A DNA stretch of 41,649 nucleotides from Bacteroidales bacterium (lineage in GTDB: Bacteria > Bacteroidota > Bacteroidia > Bacteroidales > UBA932): NCBI GenBank assembly GCA_022653675.1, contig JALCST010000017.1:1-41649 (forward strand), read 5' to 3'. This document shows, piece by piece, positions 16,018 to 25,370 of the stretch. A program made the translations under genes and the position numbers. The notes beneath the pieces were generated by a model. That model was not told the DNA's origin. It ran no database searches and was given only the letters and a program-made list of their open reading frames with translations. The first letter of the stretch is position 1, and each line of letters opens with the position of its first letter.

Positions 16018-17004
16018 TCAATTCCATGTGATATGGCCGCCGGCGGCATCCACTTTCATTTGGGTCATACGGCCCATGAAAAGGCTGCAATTCCTGTCGA
16101 TATGCCCTGCCGGCAATCCGAATATTATAGGGATGCCGAGTTCCGCCGCATAGTCGTGCAGCAGCCGGTAAGTCGAACATCCCCATTCCCCCTCATCTGA
16201 ATTGCGCTTGAATGCGCCTATGATCATGCCCTTGCACCTGTCCAGCCTGCCGGACTGTTTCAGTGTCTGCATCCTGCGGTCGGTGGAGTAGATGGGTTCG
16301 TCCACGTCCTCGAGGAACAGGATGTACGGTTGCGAATAATCGAAATCTATGCTCGTCCCCATTACGGAGGCAACCAGTGTCAGGTTGCCTCCTACGAGCG
16401 GGGCGGTGGCTTCGCCGGGAATGTCCAGGGTGTCCGGAGGAATGTCGTAGCCGTGCAGCGATCCGAAAAGCGCATGGTGCAGGGATTCGAAGGAGAACGG
16501 CTGGTCTCCGAAGTCGAGCGGCATGGTGCCGTGTATCGCCTGGACTCCGGCCGAAAGTGCGGCATACAGCATGACCGTGACATCGCTGAAACCGACCAGC
16601 CATTTGGGGTCTTCGCTCAATGCTTCGAGCCGCAGGTAGGGAATCGTCCGTGCTGCACCATACCCTCCCCGGAAGAAAATGACCGCGCGGATATCGGGGT
16701 CGTCGAGCATGGTCTGTAAGTCGGCAGCGCGCACCGAATCCGGAGCCGGGAACCAGTTGCCGGTGGTATCGAACAGATGTTCCCCGTATCGGATATTCAA
16801 TCCCCATCGCTCCATCATTTTGCACAATCCGATGCAGTGCGCAGTGCTGTCGTCCAGCTTGCTTGAAACGGCTACCACGGCGATGCTGTCCCCCTCTTTC
16901 AAAAAACGCGGCATTACCGGCCTCCGCTGCGCGTGGCATTGGAACATTATCGGAATAAGGGCCGCTGCGATGAAAATCTTTTTAACGAATGATGGTTTGT
17001 ACAT
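16018..17004 (-). CDS. Secreted LD-carboxypeptidase (S66 family)
   Basis: LD-carboxypeptidases remove the terminal D-Ala from muropeptide tetrapeptides during peptidoglycan recycling. This 328-residue protein has the S66 triad: Ser140 in the elbow VGFSDVT, Glu232 in LFLEDVDEP and His301 in LPAGHIDRN, plus the FRGGYGAAR loop. The N-terminus (MYKPSFVKKIFIAAALIPIMFQCHAQ) is a signal peptide, so it acts in the periplasm, unlike the cytoplasmic E. coli LdcA. The start was chosen at the ATG that begins the signal sequence, five codons inside the longest frame. It overlaps neither neighbour but is 11 bases from the glycosylase gene upstream and 9 bases from the MBL gene downstream. Confidence 0.93.
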   Translation of the reverse strand: MYKPSFVKKIFIAAALIPIMFQCHAQRRPVMPRFLKEGDSIAVVAVSSKLDDSTAHCIGLCKMMERWGLNIRYGEHLFDTTGNWFPAPDSVRAADLQTMLDDPDIRAVIFFRGGYGAARTIPYLRLEALSEDPKWLVGFSDVTVMLYAALSAGVQAIHGTMPLDFGDQPFSFESLHHALFGSLHGYDIPPDTLDIPGEATAPLVGGNLTLVASVMGTSIDFDYSQPYILFLEDVDEPIYSTDRRMQTLKQSGRLDRCKGMIIGAFKRNSDEGEWGCSTYRLLHDYAAELGIPIIFGLPAGHIDRNCSLFMGRMTQMKVDAAGGHITWN

Positions 17005-17015
17005 GATACGAAATG

Positions 17016-17612
17016 TCAAATAAGTATTCCGGTTTTACGGAACATCATTCCGTAAGCCGATGCTTTTTTTTCAAGTGGAATGGGATAGGCGCGAGATGTG
17101 GACGGCATCCTGAAGAGTTCTATGCTTTGTCCGGAACCGGTCGTCATTACGATGCTCCCGCCTACCGGTGGTTCTTCGCAATGGAAGAATGCCGCCGCCT
17201 GGGAGGCAGCTTTTCCCCCTGTAGCGGCCACGGCATTGCATTTTGGCAGCCTGTCGAGCAGAGAACGGATGTCCGTGGGCTTGACGATCTCGAGATCCGC
17301 ATCGGAAGCCGTTCCTTTAAGCCTCCTTATTTCGCTGGCCGTATCGAAGATGGCTATTCCCTTTTCCGTACAGAACCGTATTATTTTCTCCCTGTCGAAT
17401 CCCTTCCCCTTGTCCGGGTCAACATGGAAATATCCCTTGTCGTCGAAGAACAGGAATCCAACGATACGCCACATGTCGTTCTGGAAGTTCGGGTAGAAGA
17501 AATCCATCGACCATCTTTTTCTGGATGGTGGGAAACTTCCCAGCATCAATAACTTGGCTCCTTCGGGAAGAAAAGGTTCCAGAGGATGCGGTTCAGTTGT
17601 TATTTCGTCCAT
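17016..17612 (-). CDS. Uracil-DNA glycosylase family protein
   Basis: This 198-residue protein belongs to the uracil/mismatch DNA glycosylase superfamily seen in Bacteroidota. The first catalytic loop is LLMLGSFPPSRKRWSMDFFYPN; the second region is VAATGGKAASQAAAFF, and the base-binding C-terminal loop is near TTGSGQSIELFRMPSTSRAYP. It would excise uracil or related bases in DNA repair. The start at 17612 was chosen because a -7 box lies 8 bases upstream and the longer frame reads through it. It is the first gene of a three-gene minus-strand operon with LD-carboxypeptidase and the MBL protein; the reason for that pairing is not evident. Confidence 0.85.
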   Translation of the reverse strand: MDEITTEPHPLEPFLPEGAKLLMLGSFPPSRKRWSMDFFYPNFQNDMWRIVGFLFFDDKGYFHVDPDKGKGFDREKIIRFCTEKGIAIFDTASEIRRLKGTASDADLEIVKPTDIRSLLDRLPKCNAVAATGGKAASQAAAFFHCEEPPVGGSIVMTTGSGQSIELFRMPSTSRAYPIPLEKKASAYGMMFRKTGILI

Positions 17613-17619
17613 TGCATTA

Positions 17620-17627
17620 CAAATATA
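17620..17627 (-). promoter_or_regulatory. -7 box almost on the glycosylase start codon
   Basis: The minus strand reads TATATTTG, a full match to TAnnTTTG, ending 8 bases before the ATG at 17612. The transcript would start within a few bases of the ATG, so the message would be leaderless or nearly so. Confidence 0.6.
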
Positions 17628-17695
17628 ACCAATCGGCGGCATACAAAGGTCATTTTTTGAACCTGACGGAATATCCGGAAAACCGTATGAGTTGT

Positions 17696-17703
17696 TATAT
17701 TTG
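17696..17703 (+). promoter_or_regulatory. -7 box for the SDR gene
   Basis: TATATTTG matches the -7 consensus and ends 22 bases before the ATG at 17725. No good -33 element was found at the right distance. Confidence 0.5.
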
Positions 17704-17724
17704 CATCTGTTGATATTTTATGCC

Positions 17725-18546
17725 ATGAAGAAAGTTGTTTTGGTCACCGGTGCGAGTTCCGGAATCGGAAGGGACACGGCGATAAAATTGAATGACCGGG
17801 GATACCTGGTATATGGAGCCGCAAGAAGGCTAGACAGATTGGATGAATTGGTTCCCATGGGAATAAATGTGCTTCCCTTGGATGTGACGGACGATGGTTC
17901 CATGGTGAAATGCGTTTCCTCTTTGGTCGAAAAGGAGGGCGGGATCGACGTTCTTGTGAATTGTGCTGGATACGGTTCGTGTGGTGCGGTGGAGGACGTG
18001 CCGATGGAAGAGGCCCGCAGGCAGTTCGAAGTCAACGTATTCGGTTTGGCGCGCATGACGCAGCTCGTACTTCCTTACATGAGGGACCGGCATTCCGGAA
18101 CGATCGTGAACATTTCGTCGATAGCCGGCAAGATGGCTTCCCCGATGGGAGCCTGGTATTATTCGGCGAAGCATGCCGTCGAAGGCCTTTCCGATAGCTT
18201 GAGAATGGAGGTACAGGATTTCGGGATAAATGTGGTGATCATAGAACCCGGTCTTACGGCGACAGCATGGGGAATCATTGCGGCGGACAGCATGATGAAG
18301 GAATCCGGCGGCGGAGCCTATTCCGCTTTGGCAAAAAAACTTTCGGACAGGATGTACAGTTATTACCGAACCCAGGGCAGGATAACTTCCGCTTCGGTCA
18401 TATCAGCTCTCATAGTCAAGGCCGTCGAGGCGAAACATCCACGTGCGAGATATGTGGGAGGCACTATTTCTCACTTGACGTTATTCACCCGCCGCCTTTT
18501 GTGCGACAGGTCTTTCGACAGGGTGATCAGGAAATTTACATGCTGA
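17725..18546 (+). CDS. Short-chain dehydrogenase/reductase (SDR)
   Basis: A 273-residue classical SDR. The dinucleotide-binding motif is TGASSGIG (8-15), followed by AARR at the cofactor-selecting position, which suggests NADP. LVNCAGYGS is the central NAG motif, Ser131/132 lies in NISSIAGKM, and the catalytic pair is Tyr145 and Lys149 (YYSAK). The C-terminal extension (about 190-273) resembles SDRs acting on ketones, lipids or steroids, but the substrate is not predictable. The start was set at MKKVVLVTG because it begins the Rossmann fold. It is a single-gene unit, convergent with the HAD gene. Confidence 0.92.
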   Translation: MKKVVLVTGASSGIGRDTAIKLNDRGYLVYGAARRLDRLDELVPMGINVLPLDVTDDGSMVKCVSSLVEKEGGIDVLVNCAGYGSCGAVEDVPMEEARRQFEVNVFGLARMTQLVLPYMRDRHSGTIVNISSIAGKMASPMGAWYYSAKHAVEGLSDSLRMEVQDFGINVVIIEPGLTATAWGIIAADSMMKESGGGAYSALAKKLSDRMYSYYRTQGRITSASVISALIVKAVEAKHPRARYVGGTISHLTLFTRRLLCDRSFDRVIRKFTC

Positions 18547-18569
18547 CGTTGGACAAGGAAGGTGAAAGC

Positions 18570-19214
18570 CTATTTTGATTTGTCCCCGTTGACCTTTTTT
18601 ATGAGGTTGGTGAGCTTCGGACGCCAGTCCTCTCCGTTCTCGGGATTGAGCGTATGAAAGCCGCGCCTTCCTGCCGCAATTACATTGACCATGCTGTCGT
18701 CCACGAATATGCTCTCGATCGCAGAGATTCCGGAGTTTTTGATCATGTATTCGTAAAATTCCGGGAAAGGCTTCACCATCTTGCATTGATAGCTCAGGTA
18801 CATCTTGTCGAAATAGTAACTAAGCGGCTTGTTCAGCTGGGTGAACGCCGGACTATCGGCCCACGACATCATGAAAGGGTTTGTGTTGCTCAGAAGGTAA
18901 ATCCTGTATCCGAGGTTCTTCATGTCGAGGAGGTATTCGAGTTTTCCGAGATTTATACCTATATAATATCCCGTCCATCCGAAAACCGCATCTTCGAATG
19001 TTATTTCATGGCCGACCAGCTTGCCGAATTCCTTGCAGAATTCGTCGGTGCTTAATCTGCCGGCTTCCAGGGAACCGAAGATTCCGGGCTGGATAAAATT
19101 GCCGAAATATTTGTCGGCATCCTTCAATCCTAACCTTTCGAAATGCCTTGCGGCATTCGCGGCCGAGCTGTCTATTATGACACCTCCGAAGTCGAAAACG
19201 AGATTTCTTATCAT
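18570..19214 (-). CDS. HAD-superfamily hydrolase (IA subclass)
   Basis: This 214-residue cytoplasmic protein has the HAD motifs in order: nucleophile Asp8 in VFDFGGVIID, motif II LLSNTNPF, the lysine in KMVKPFPEFYEYM and the acidic motif IV FVDDS. The small helical cap between motifs I and II is of the subclass IA type. Such enzymes are phosphatases for sugar phosphates, nucleotides or phosphoglycolate; the substrate is unknown. A perfect -7 box lies 8 bases upstream of the ATG, predicting a leaderless message. Confidence 0.9.
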   Translation of the reverse strand: MIRNLVFDFGGVIIDSSAANAARHFERLGLKDADKYFGNFIQPGIFGSLEAGRLSTDEFCKEFGKLVGHEITFEDAVFGWTGYYIGINLGKLEYLLDMKNLGYRIYLLSNTNPFMMSWADSPAFTQLNKPLSYYFDKMYLSYQCKMVKPFPEFYEYMIKNSGISAIESIFVDDSMVNVIAAGRRGFHTLNPENGEDWRPKLTNLIKKVNGDKSK

Positions 19215-19222
19215 AAATTGTA

Positions 19223-19230
19223 CAAATATA
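19223..19230 (-). promoter_or_regulatory. -7 box almost on the HAD start codon
   Basis: The minus strand reads TATATTTG, ending 8 bases before the ATG at 19214. The family alignment supports that ATG as the real start (it begins MIRNLVFDFGG), so the transcript should have almost no leader. Confidence 0.6.
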
Positions 19231-19264
19231 CAATTTATTGGTTCCTGATGTACTTAAATGCCAT

Positions 19265-21646
19265 TTAATCGATGTTCGGGGTGTTCCATCGGTGCGTTTC
19301 GGTGCATTCCACGTTCATTACCAGGTTTCCGCACTTTACCCTGAATTCACCTTTTTCCAGGATCCACTTGCCGTCGGCGCCGACGAATGAGAGATCGTTC
19401 GCCTTTACGGCCAAATTTACGGTCTTGGTCTCGCCTGGTTTGAGGGATACCCTTTCGAATGCGCGAAGGCGGCTGTTGTCAGGAGAGACGCTGGCTACTA
19501 TGTCGCTGCTGAAGACCAGGACGGCGTCGTCTCCCTCCCTTTCCCCGGTATTTGTGACATCCACCGAGAATTCCAGTACGTCGCCGGCCTTGAACTCGCT
19601 TTTGTTCACCTTGAGATTACTGTATCTGAAAGTAGTGTAGCTGAGCCCAAAACCGAAATTCCACTGGTTCTCGAGCACGGCGTCGTAATTGTAGCTGCCC
19701 GTCATGGTTCCGGTGTTCTCACAAGGTTTGTAATCGTAGGTCGTCATGTTGTTCGGGAATTTGGGGTATGTGAAGGGAAGCCTGCCGCTGAAGTTCGAGT
19801 CGCCGGCAAGAAGGTTTGCGAGGGCGTCACCGCCGTAGTTGCCCGGAAGCATTATGTCGACGACGGCTTTTGCAAGCGGTTCTATGTATGGAATCAGGCG
19901 CGGCCTGCCTTCGTTCAGGATCAGGACCACCGGCTTGCCGGTTTTCGCCAGGGCTTTTACCAGATTCTGCTGGTTGTCGGAAAGCCTAAGGTCGTTTAGG
20001 ACTCCGGGGGTTTCGCAGTACGAGTTCTCTCCGATGCAGGCGACTATTATGTCGGCATCTTGCGCAGCAGCCACGGCTTTTTCTATCTCGGGCTCGTTCT
20101 CGTCGTAGTACCATCCGTTCCTGACATTGTCGGATGGGGCATATGTCACGCCCTGTTCGAGTATTACGTTGTCTTTTCCGAATTTGCCGCACATGGCTTC
20201 GTAAATGGTATTGTATGCCGATGCGAATTCGTCCGTCCTGTTTCCCTGCCATGTATAGCTCCATCCTCCGTCGAGGCAACGCATTGAATTGGCGTTAGGC
20301 CCCGTCAGCAATATTTTCGTTCCTTTTGTTATGGGAAGCACGTCGCCTTCGTTCTTCAGCAGGACCTCGCTCTCTTCGGCCATTCTCGTGGCTTCCTCAG
20401 CGAAGCGCGGGCAGGCGAAATCGGGATAGTCGGCTGGCTTCGTGTCGGGAGTATCGAAGAGGCCCAGGCGGTATTTGAAGCGCAGTATGCGGCGTACGGC
20501 GTCGTCGATCCTCTCCATTTTGACATCCCCGGATTCCACCAGTTCCTTCAGCAGATCGCAAAAATGCACGTCGTATGGTTCCATGGACATGTCTATCCCG
20601 GCATTGATTGCCATCTTGATAGCATCCTTCTTGTCGGCTGCGACATGGTCCCGCAGATAGAGGTTGTTTATGTCGGACCAGTCGGTGACGACCATTCCGT
20701 CCCAATTCAATTCGTCCTTCAGCCATCCGGTTATGAATTTGGCGTTGGCATGGAACGGGATGCCGTCATTGATGCTGGAATTCACCATGACGGTCAACGC
20801 TCCCGCTTCTGCGGCTCTCTTGTACGGCATGAAGAATTTTTCACGCATCTCCCTGTCCGTTATGCTCGACGGGGTACGGTCCCTGCCGTTCTCAGCCGCG
20901 CCGTATGCCATGTAGTGTTTAAGGGAAACTCCCACATGATTGGCGTCTATATGGTTCGGGTCATCGCCTTGGAACCCTCTGACCGCCGCTACTGCCATTT
21001 CCGAATTGACATATACGTCTTCGCCGTAGCTTTCCCACATCCTGCTCCACGCCTGGTTGCGTTCGAGGTCCATCACAGGGTTGTAAACCCATGGAATGTC
21101 GCAGGCGCGGGATTCGTAGGCCGCTATTTCGCCTACACGGTAGGGAACGTTGCGGTCGAATGTGGCGGCCTGGTTTATCTCCTGCGGGAAAAAAGTCGCG
21201 TCCAAAGTGTAGGACGCGCCGTGGTTGGAATCCACTCCGTAGACGCAGGGAATGCCCGTCGCCTTGATCGAGTGCCTGTTTATTTCCGAAATTATTCCGT
21301 ACCATGTCTCCCTGTCCTGGGCGACGCTCAAGGGTACGTTCAGGATCGAACCAGCCTTGTATTTATAAAGTACTTCATTCATGGCCTGTTCGTCGAATGA
21401 GAACCTGCCTTCGGCATGGCTCTTTTGCATATCGGTCAGCACGTCGATTGAAATCTCGCACATTTGCCCGACCTTTTCGTCCAGGGTCATCGATTCCAAC
21501 CTTTTTTCGACCTTCGCCTCTATGACGGGATCTTCCGGGATACACGGTTTAATCATTCTCGACTCCTGGTTTTTGCCTGACGCTACACCAGCGGCAAGCA
21601 GGATGCCTGCTCCGGCAAGCGCGGCATTTAGAATTTGTATGTTCAT
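19265..21646 (-). CDS. Glycoside hydrolase family 3, probable beta-glucosidase
   Basis: This 793-residue secreted enzyme has a signal sequence (about 1-23), the GH3 N-terminal barrel (about 40-370) with KHYMAYG (243-249) and the nucleophile Asp322 in MVVTDWSD, the GH3 C-terminal alpha/beta domain (about 420-640; [32 protein letters not shown]) and a fibronectin type III-like domain at the end (about 680-780; [25 protein letters not shown]). The usual activity is release of beta-linked glucose or xylose from oligosaccharides in the periplasm. It stands alone on the minus strand and is not part of the SusCD operon, though it could serve the same substrate. Confidence 0.95.
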   Translation of the reverse strand: MNIQILNAALAGAGILLAAGVASGKNQESRMIKPCIPEDPVIEAKVEKRLESMTLDEKVGQMCEISIDVLTDMQKSHAEGRFSFDEQAMNEVLYKYKAGSILNVPLSVAQDRETWYGIISEINRHSIKATGIPCVYGVDSNHGASYTLDATFFPQEINQAATFDRNVPYRVGEIAAYESRACDIPWVYNPVMDLERNQAWSRMWESYGEDVYVNSEMAVAAVRGFQGDDPNHIDANHVGVSLKHYMAYGAAENGRDRTPSSITDREMREKFFMPYKRAAEAGALTVMVNSSINDGIPFHANAKFITGWLKDELNWDGMVVTDWSDINNLYLRDHVAADKKDAIKMAINAGIDMSMEPYDVHFCDLLKELVESGDVKMERIDDAVRRILRFKYRLGLFDTPDTKPADYPDFACPRFAEEATRMAEESEVLLKNEGDVLPITKGTKILLTGPNANSMRCLDGGWSYTWQGNRTDEFASAYNTIYEAMCGKFGKDNVILEQGVTYAPSDNVRNGWYYDENEPEIEKAVAAAQDADIIVACIGENSYCETPGVLNDLRLSDNQQNLVKALAKTGKPVVLILNEGRPRLIPYIEPLAKAVVDIMLPGNYGGDALANLLAGDSNFSGRLPFTYPKFPNNMTTYDYKPCENTGTMTGSYNYDAVLENQWNFGFGLSYTTFRYSNLKVNKSEFKAGDVLEFSVDVTNTGEREGDDAVLVFSSDIVASVSPDNSRLRAFERVSLKPGETKTVNLAVKANDLSFVGADGKWILEKGEFRVKCGNLVMNVECTETHRWNTPNID

Positions 21647-21693
21647 GTATTTTCAACGGATTTTATAAATATGTACCTTTTCAAAACCGGTTT

Positions 21694-21701
21694 CAAATAT
21701 A
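21694..21701 (-). promoter_or_regulatory. -7 box for the GH3 gene
   Basis: The minus strand reads TATATTTG, matching the consensus, about 48 bases upstream of the ATG at 21646. No clear -33 TTTG was seen at the proper distance. Confidence 0.45.
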
Positions 21702-21792
21702 GGAATTATTCCGGTGTGGAATTGGTCCTATGAACGGGCGGACAATGAAAAAATGGAAAGTATTTCTTAACTTTATGGCAAATTTAATTCGT

Positions 21793-23208
21793 ATGACACC
21801 AAAAATAGACTGTTTCATACTTTACCGCGATGCTGCCGACGTCGCCGCAACCGAATCGACGCTTTGCCAATCGCCTCTCGTGAATGAAATCGTTCGTTGC
21901 GACTCTTTCGACCGAACCGACGACATACGCGACATCTCCGCTCTCGCTAACGGCGAGTACGCTCTTTTCTATACCAAACCGTCTCCGTTGGATCTGGTTC
22001 CCTACGCCATCGAGCGCATGGTGCAGATCGCCGCCGATACCGGTGCGGACATGCTCTATGCCGACCATTATCAGGTCCTGGACGGTAAAAGGGTAAAGCA
22101 TCCCGTCATAGATTGCCAGCCAGGTGCTCTCCGTGACGATTTCGATTTCGGTTCGTTACTGTTTTTTCGAAGTAGCGCATTGAAATCCGCCGTGCGCAGG
22201 ATGAAAACCGATTACAAGTGGGGAGCTCTTTACGATCTTCGGCTTAAGATTCAGGAAAAGTCGCTTCCCGTCCATGTCAACGAATACCTTTACACGGAAA
22301 TGGAGGACGATGCCCGCAAATCGGGGGAGAAGCTGTTCGACTATGTCGACCCGAAGAACCGTGATGTCCAGATCGAGCGCGAATCCATTTGCACAGAACA
22401 TCTGAAGGCTGTAGGCGGATATCTGGAACCGGAGTCCCGCAAGATAAGGTTCGGCCGCGAGAAATTCGAATACGAGGCTTCCGTAATAATCCCGCTTTAC
22501 AACAGGGTGCGTACCATCGAGGACGCCATACGTTCGGCATTGAGTCAGAAAGCAGATTTCAAATACAATGTGATTATAGTTGACAACCATTCCACGGATG
22601 GATCCGGGGAGGTGATCGACAGGTTCGCCGACGACGGAAGGGTGATCCACGTAATCCCGGACAGGAACGACCTTGGCATCGGAGGATGCTGGAATATGGC
22701 CGTCCATCACGAAAAATGCGGCAAGTTTGCAGTGCAGCTGGACAGCGACGACGTTTACAGCGGTCCCGACTCCCTTCAAAAAATAGTAGGACAGTTCTAT
22801 GCCCAGAATTGCGGAATGTTCGTCGGTGCATACAGGATGACCGATTTCAATATGAAGACCCTGCCTCCGGGACTGATTGACCACAGGGAGTGGACACCGG
22901 AGAATGGTAGGAACAATGCATTGCGAATAAACGGATTCGGTGCGCCAAGAGCGTTTTACACCCCATTGCTGAGAAAAATAAACCTTCCCAATACGAGTTA
23001 CGGCGAGGATTACGCGCTGGGACTGAGATTCTCGCGCCACTATCAGATAGGCCGCCTGTTCGAAGAGCTGTACTGTTGCCGCAGGTGGGAGGGTAACAGC
23101 GATGCGGCTCTCGATATAGACAAGGTCAATGCGAACAACACATACAAGGACAGGATCCGCACGTGGGAGCTTGAAGCCCGTATCCGGATGAACCGCAAAG
23201 GAAGATAG
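21793..23208 (+). CDS. Family 2 glycosyltransferase with extra N-terminal domain
   Basis: The protein has 471 residues from the chosen start ([10 protein letters not shown]). The first half (about 1-225) is a degenerate glycosyltransferase-like domain ([34 protein letters not shown]). The second half is a normal GT-A fold: [34 protein letters not shown] and the metal-binding LDSDDVY near residue 317. A longer frame from 21730 exists, but a weak -7 box (TAACTTTA, 21768-21775) favours 21793. No membrane segment is present, so it acts in the cytoplasm. It is followed after one base by the DUF4922 gene and heads the operon that contains AmpG and NamZ. Its acceptor is unknown. Confidence 0.87.
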   Translation: MTPKIDCFILYRDAADVAATESTLCQSPLVNEIVRCDSFDRTDDIRDISALANGEYALFYTKPSPLDLVPYAIERMVQIAADTGADMLYADHYQVLDGKRVKHPVIDCQPGALRDDFDFGSLLFFRSSALKSAVRRMKTDYKWGALYDLRLKIQEKSLPVHVNEYLYTEMEDDARKSGEKLFDYVDPKNRDVQIERESICTEHLKAVGGYLEPESRKIRFGREKFEYEASVIIPLYNRVRTIEDAIRSALSQKADFKYNVIIVDNHSTDGSGEVIDRFADDGRVIHVIPDRNDLGIGGCWNMAVHHEKCGKFAVQLDSDDVYSGPDSLQKIVGQFYAQNCGMFVGAYRMTDFNMKTLPPGLIDHREWTPENGRNNALRINGFGAPRAFYTPLLRKINLPNTSYGEDYALGLRFSRHYQIGRLFEELYCCRRWEGNSDAALDIDKVNANNTYKDRIRTWELEARIRMNRKGR

Positions 23209-23209
23209 G

Positions 23210-24073
23210 ATGACGAATTTTGACGTTGACGGATTTTTCGAACGCCAACTGGCGACATGGCCATTGGCCAGGAAGAACTTCGATGCATTGAAATATGTTA
23301 GGGTAAGGGAGTTCATGATCGGCGGATTTCCTTTCAGGGTGCAGTTCAATCCCGGCAGGATGATTTCCACCGGCGCCAGGATGGATGCCGCAACCATCAA
23401 GGTGCGGAAATGCTTTCTGTGCAGGGAAAACACTCCTCCCGAACAGACTCCACTGCATGTAAAGGGGATTACGGGGCGGGAATACCGTTTCCTGGTGAAT
23501 CCTTACCCGATTTTCAGCCGCCATCTTACCATTCCCGCCATGGAACACACTCCGCAGCGGATATTGGAACGGTTTCCGGACATGCTTGGATTCGCGTCGG
23601 ATCTGGACGGCTACACGATCTTTTACAATGGTCCCAAATGCGGGGCAACCGCGCCTGATCATATGCATTTCCAGGTGGGGAACCGCGGGTTGATGCCTGT
23701 CGAGGATCATCTGGATTCGCTTCACGATGTTATTCCTTCCGCAGTGATCATTGAATCCGGCACCATCGGTGCCGCTGAGGAGGAATTCCGCAAGCTTTAT
23801 GATTCCCTGCCTGTGAAGGATGGGGAAGTGGAACCCATGATGAACATACTGGCCTGGCAAAAATCCGACGGGGTTTCTACACGTTTCATAATAGTTGTCT
23901 ATCCGCGCAGGGAGCATCGGCCGAAATGCTATTATGCCGACGGTGACTCGCAGCTTCTCATCTCTCCCGGGTCAGTGGACCTCGGAGGTTTGTTCATAGT
24001 GCCGAGGGAGCGCGATTTCGACCGCCTGACCCCGGAAAACATACGCGAAATATTAAATGAAGTCATGTTATGA
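23210..24073 (+). CDS. DUF4922 protein, HIT/GalT-like nucleotidyltransferase fold
   Basis: A 287-residue protein of the DUF4922 type. It has the pattern of HIT-superfamily transferases: FLVNPYPIFSRHLTIP (about 94-110) corresponds to the strand that packs on the nucleotide, and HMHFQ (151-155) matches the HxHxQ active-site motif of the GalT/Ap4A-phosphorylase branch, in which the middle histidine carries the nucleotidyl group. CFLC (68-71) may bind metal. The likely reaction is NMP transfer to or from a sugar phosphate or phosphate, by family reasoning only. It lies between a glycosyltransferase and SpoIID and overlaps the latter by 4 bases, so production is coupled. Confidence 0.8.
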   Translation: MTNFDVDGFFERQLATWPLARKNFDALKYVRVREFMIGGFPFRVQFNPGRMISTGARMDAATIKVRKCFLCRENTPPEQTPLHVKGITGREYRFLVNPYPIFSRHLTIPAMEHTPQRILERFPDMLGFASDLDGYTIFYNGPKCGATAPDHMHFQVGNRGLMPVEDHLDSLHDVIPSAVIIESGTIGAAEEEFRKLYDSLPVKDGEVEPMMNILAWQKSDGVSTRFIIVVYPRREHRPKCYYADGDSQLLISPGSVDLGGLFIVPRERDFDRLTPENIREILNEVML

Positions 24074-25356
24074 TCGCCCAACCAGTTATAAGTGTAGGTA
24101 TAGTATCGGGTAAAAAGTTGGTTTTCAGTTTTAAAGGTACCGATTACGAGGCTGTGTTCGAAAACGGCAGGATCCGTTTCGGGGAGAGCCTTCTCGATTT
24201 CCTTTTCTTCAGCCCGGAACAAACAGGTGGCTCCTTCATCCTGAAGGATGTAGTCATAGGTGTGAATTTCCATTGGGAACGAAAGGAAGACCAGCGTTTC
24301 AAGGGTGCCTTGAAAATAATAGTCGAGGAAGAGAAACTGACCGCGATAAACTTCATAAATGTGGAGGATTATCTCGTCAGCGTGATATCCAGCGAAATGA
24401 GTCCTACCGCGTCTCTCGAGTTCCTTAAAGCCCACGCCGTAATTTCCCGTTCCTGGGTGCTTTCCCAGCTCGACAAGACGAAACCAGAACCCGTAAGGCC
24501 TTTGGATTCCCCGGATTCAGACGAAAGGATCGTCTGGTGGGACCATGACGACCATGTCAATTTCGACGTCTGTGCCGACGACCATTGCCAACGTTACGAA
24601 GGCCTTATGAAAGTGACTTCCGAAACGGCCAGGAAAGCTGTCGAAGAGACTTCCGGCGAGGTGCTCGTTTACGGTGGATCCGTTTGCGACGCAAGGTTTT
24701 CCAAGTGCTGCGGAGGTGCATTAGAGGAATTCAAATACTGCTGGGGAGATGTCGATTATCCATATCTTTCTAAGGGGCTCGACAGAGCTTCCGGAGAGGG
24801 GGATTTTTGCAGTGCCGGCGTAGATCTCCGCGAGGAGGAAAATGCCGTAAAATGGATCGACTCCAAGCCGGAATCTTTTTGCAAGACTTCCAATAGAAAG
24901 ATACTCGGACAGGTGTTGAACGACTATGATCAGGAAACGGCCGATTTCTATCGCTGGAAAGTGGAATATTCCCAGAAGGAACTAGCTGCGCTCATAAGGG
25001 AAAAATCAGGAGTGGATTACGGGGACATAATAGATCTTATCCCTTTGGCCCGCGGTACCAGCGGACGGATATGGAAACTCCGCATAGTAGGTTCCAAAGC
25101 TACTAAAGTGATAGGTAAGGAATTGGAAATCAGACGGACATTGTCGAAATCCCATCTTTACAGCTCCGCATTTTACGTGGAGAAGATACGTGGTGGTAGC
25201 GATGTGCCTGCCGGATTCGTCCTGCACGGGGCGGGGTGGGGACATGGTGTAGGCCTTTGCCAGATAGGGGCGGCCGTAATGGGAGCCGAAGGGTATGCTT
25301 ACGACCACATACTGAAACATTATTACCGCGGGGCGGAGATAGAAAAACGATATTAA
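24070..25356 (+). CDS. SpoIID/LytB-domain protein without signal peptide
   Basis: This 428-residue protein carries the SpoIID domain (about 95-420). SpoIID is a lytic transglycosylase that cuts denuded glycan strands in sporulation. The catalytic glutamate is in VISSEMSPTASLEFLKAHAVISRSW (Glu109). The conserved CGG in SKCCGGALEEF and the C-terminal GWGHGVGLCQIGA are present. The N-terminus (MIAQPVISVGIVSGKK) has no signal peptide or membrane helix, although the enzyme family acts outside the cytoplasm; the start is fixed by the 4-base overlap with DUF4922. An activity on imported muropeptides in the cytoplasm is an inference. AmpG follows after 14 bases. Confidence 0.88.
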   Translation: MIAQPVISVGIVSGKKLVFSFKGTDYEAVFENGRIRFGESLLDFLFFSPEQTGGSFILKDVVIGVNFHWERKEDQRFKGALKIIVEEEKLTAINFINVEDYLVSVISSEMSPTASLEFLKAHAVISRSWVLSQLDKTKPEPVRPLDSPDSDERIVWWDHDDHVNFDVCADDHCQRYEGLMKVTSETARKAVEETSGEVLVYGGSVCDARFSKCCGGALEEFKYCWGDVDYPYLSKGLDRASGEGDFCSAGVDLREEENAVKWIDSKPESFCKTSNRKILGQVLNDYDQETADFYRWKVEYSQKELAALIREKSGVDYGDIIDLIPLARGTSGRIWKLRIVGSKATKVIGKELEIRRTLSKSHLYSSAFYVEKIRGGSDVPAGFVLHGAGWGHGVGLCQIGAAVMGAEGYAYDHILKHYYRGAEIEKRY

Positions 25357-25370
25357 GCCGAACACCGACA

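Noticed and set aside
22156-23433. 425-codon minus-strand frame opposite GT2/DUF4922
   Set aside because: It crosses two coupled genes with strong family matches and shows no family pattern.
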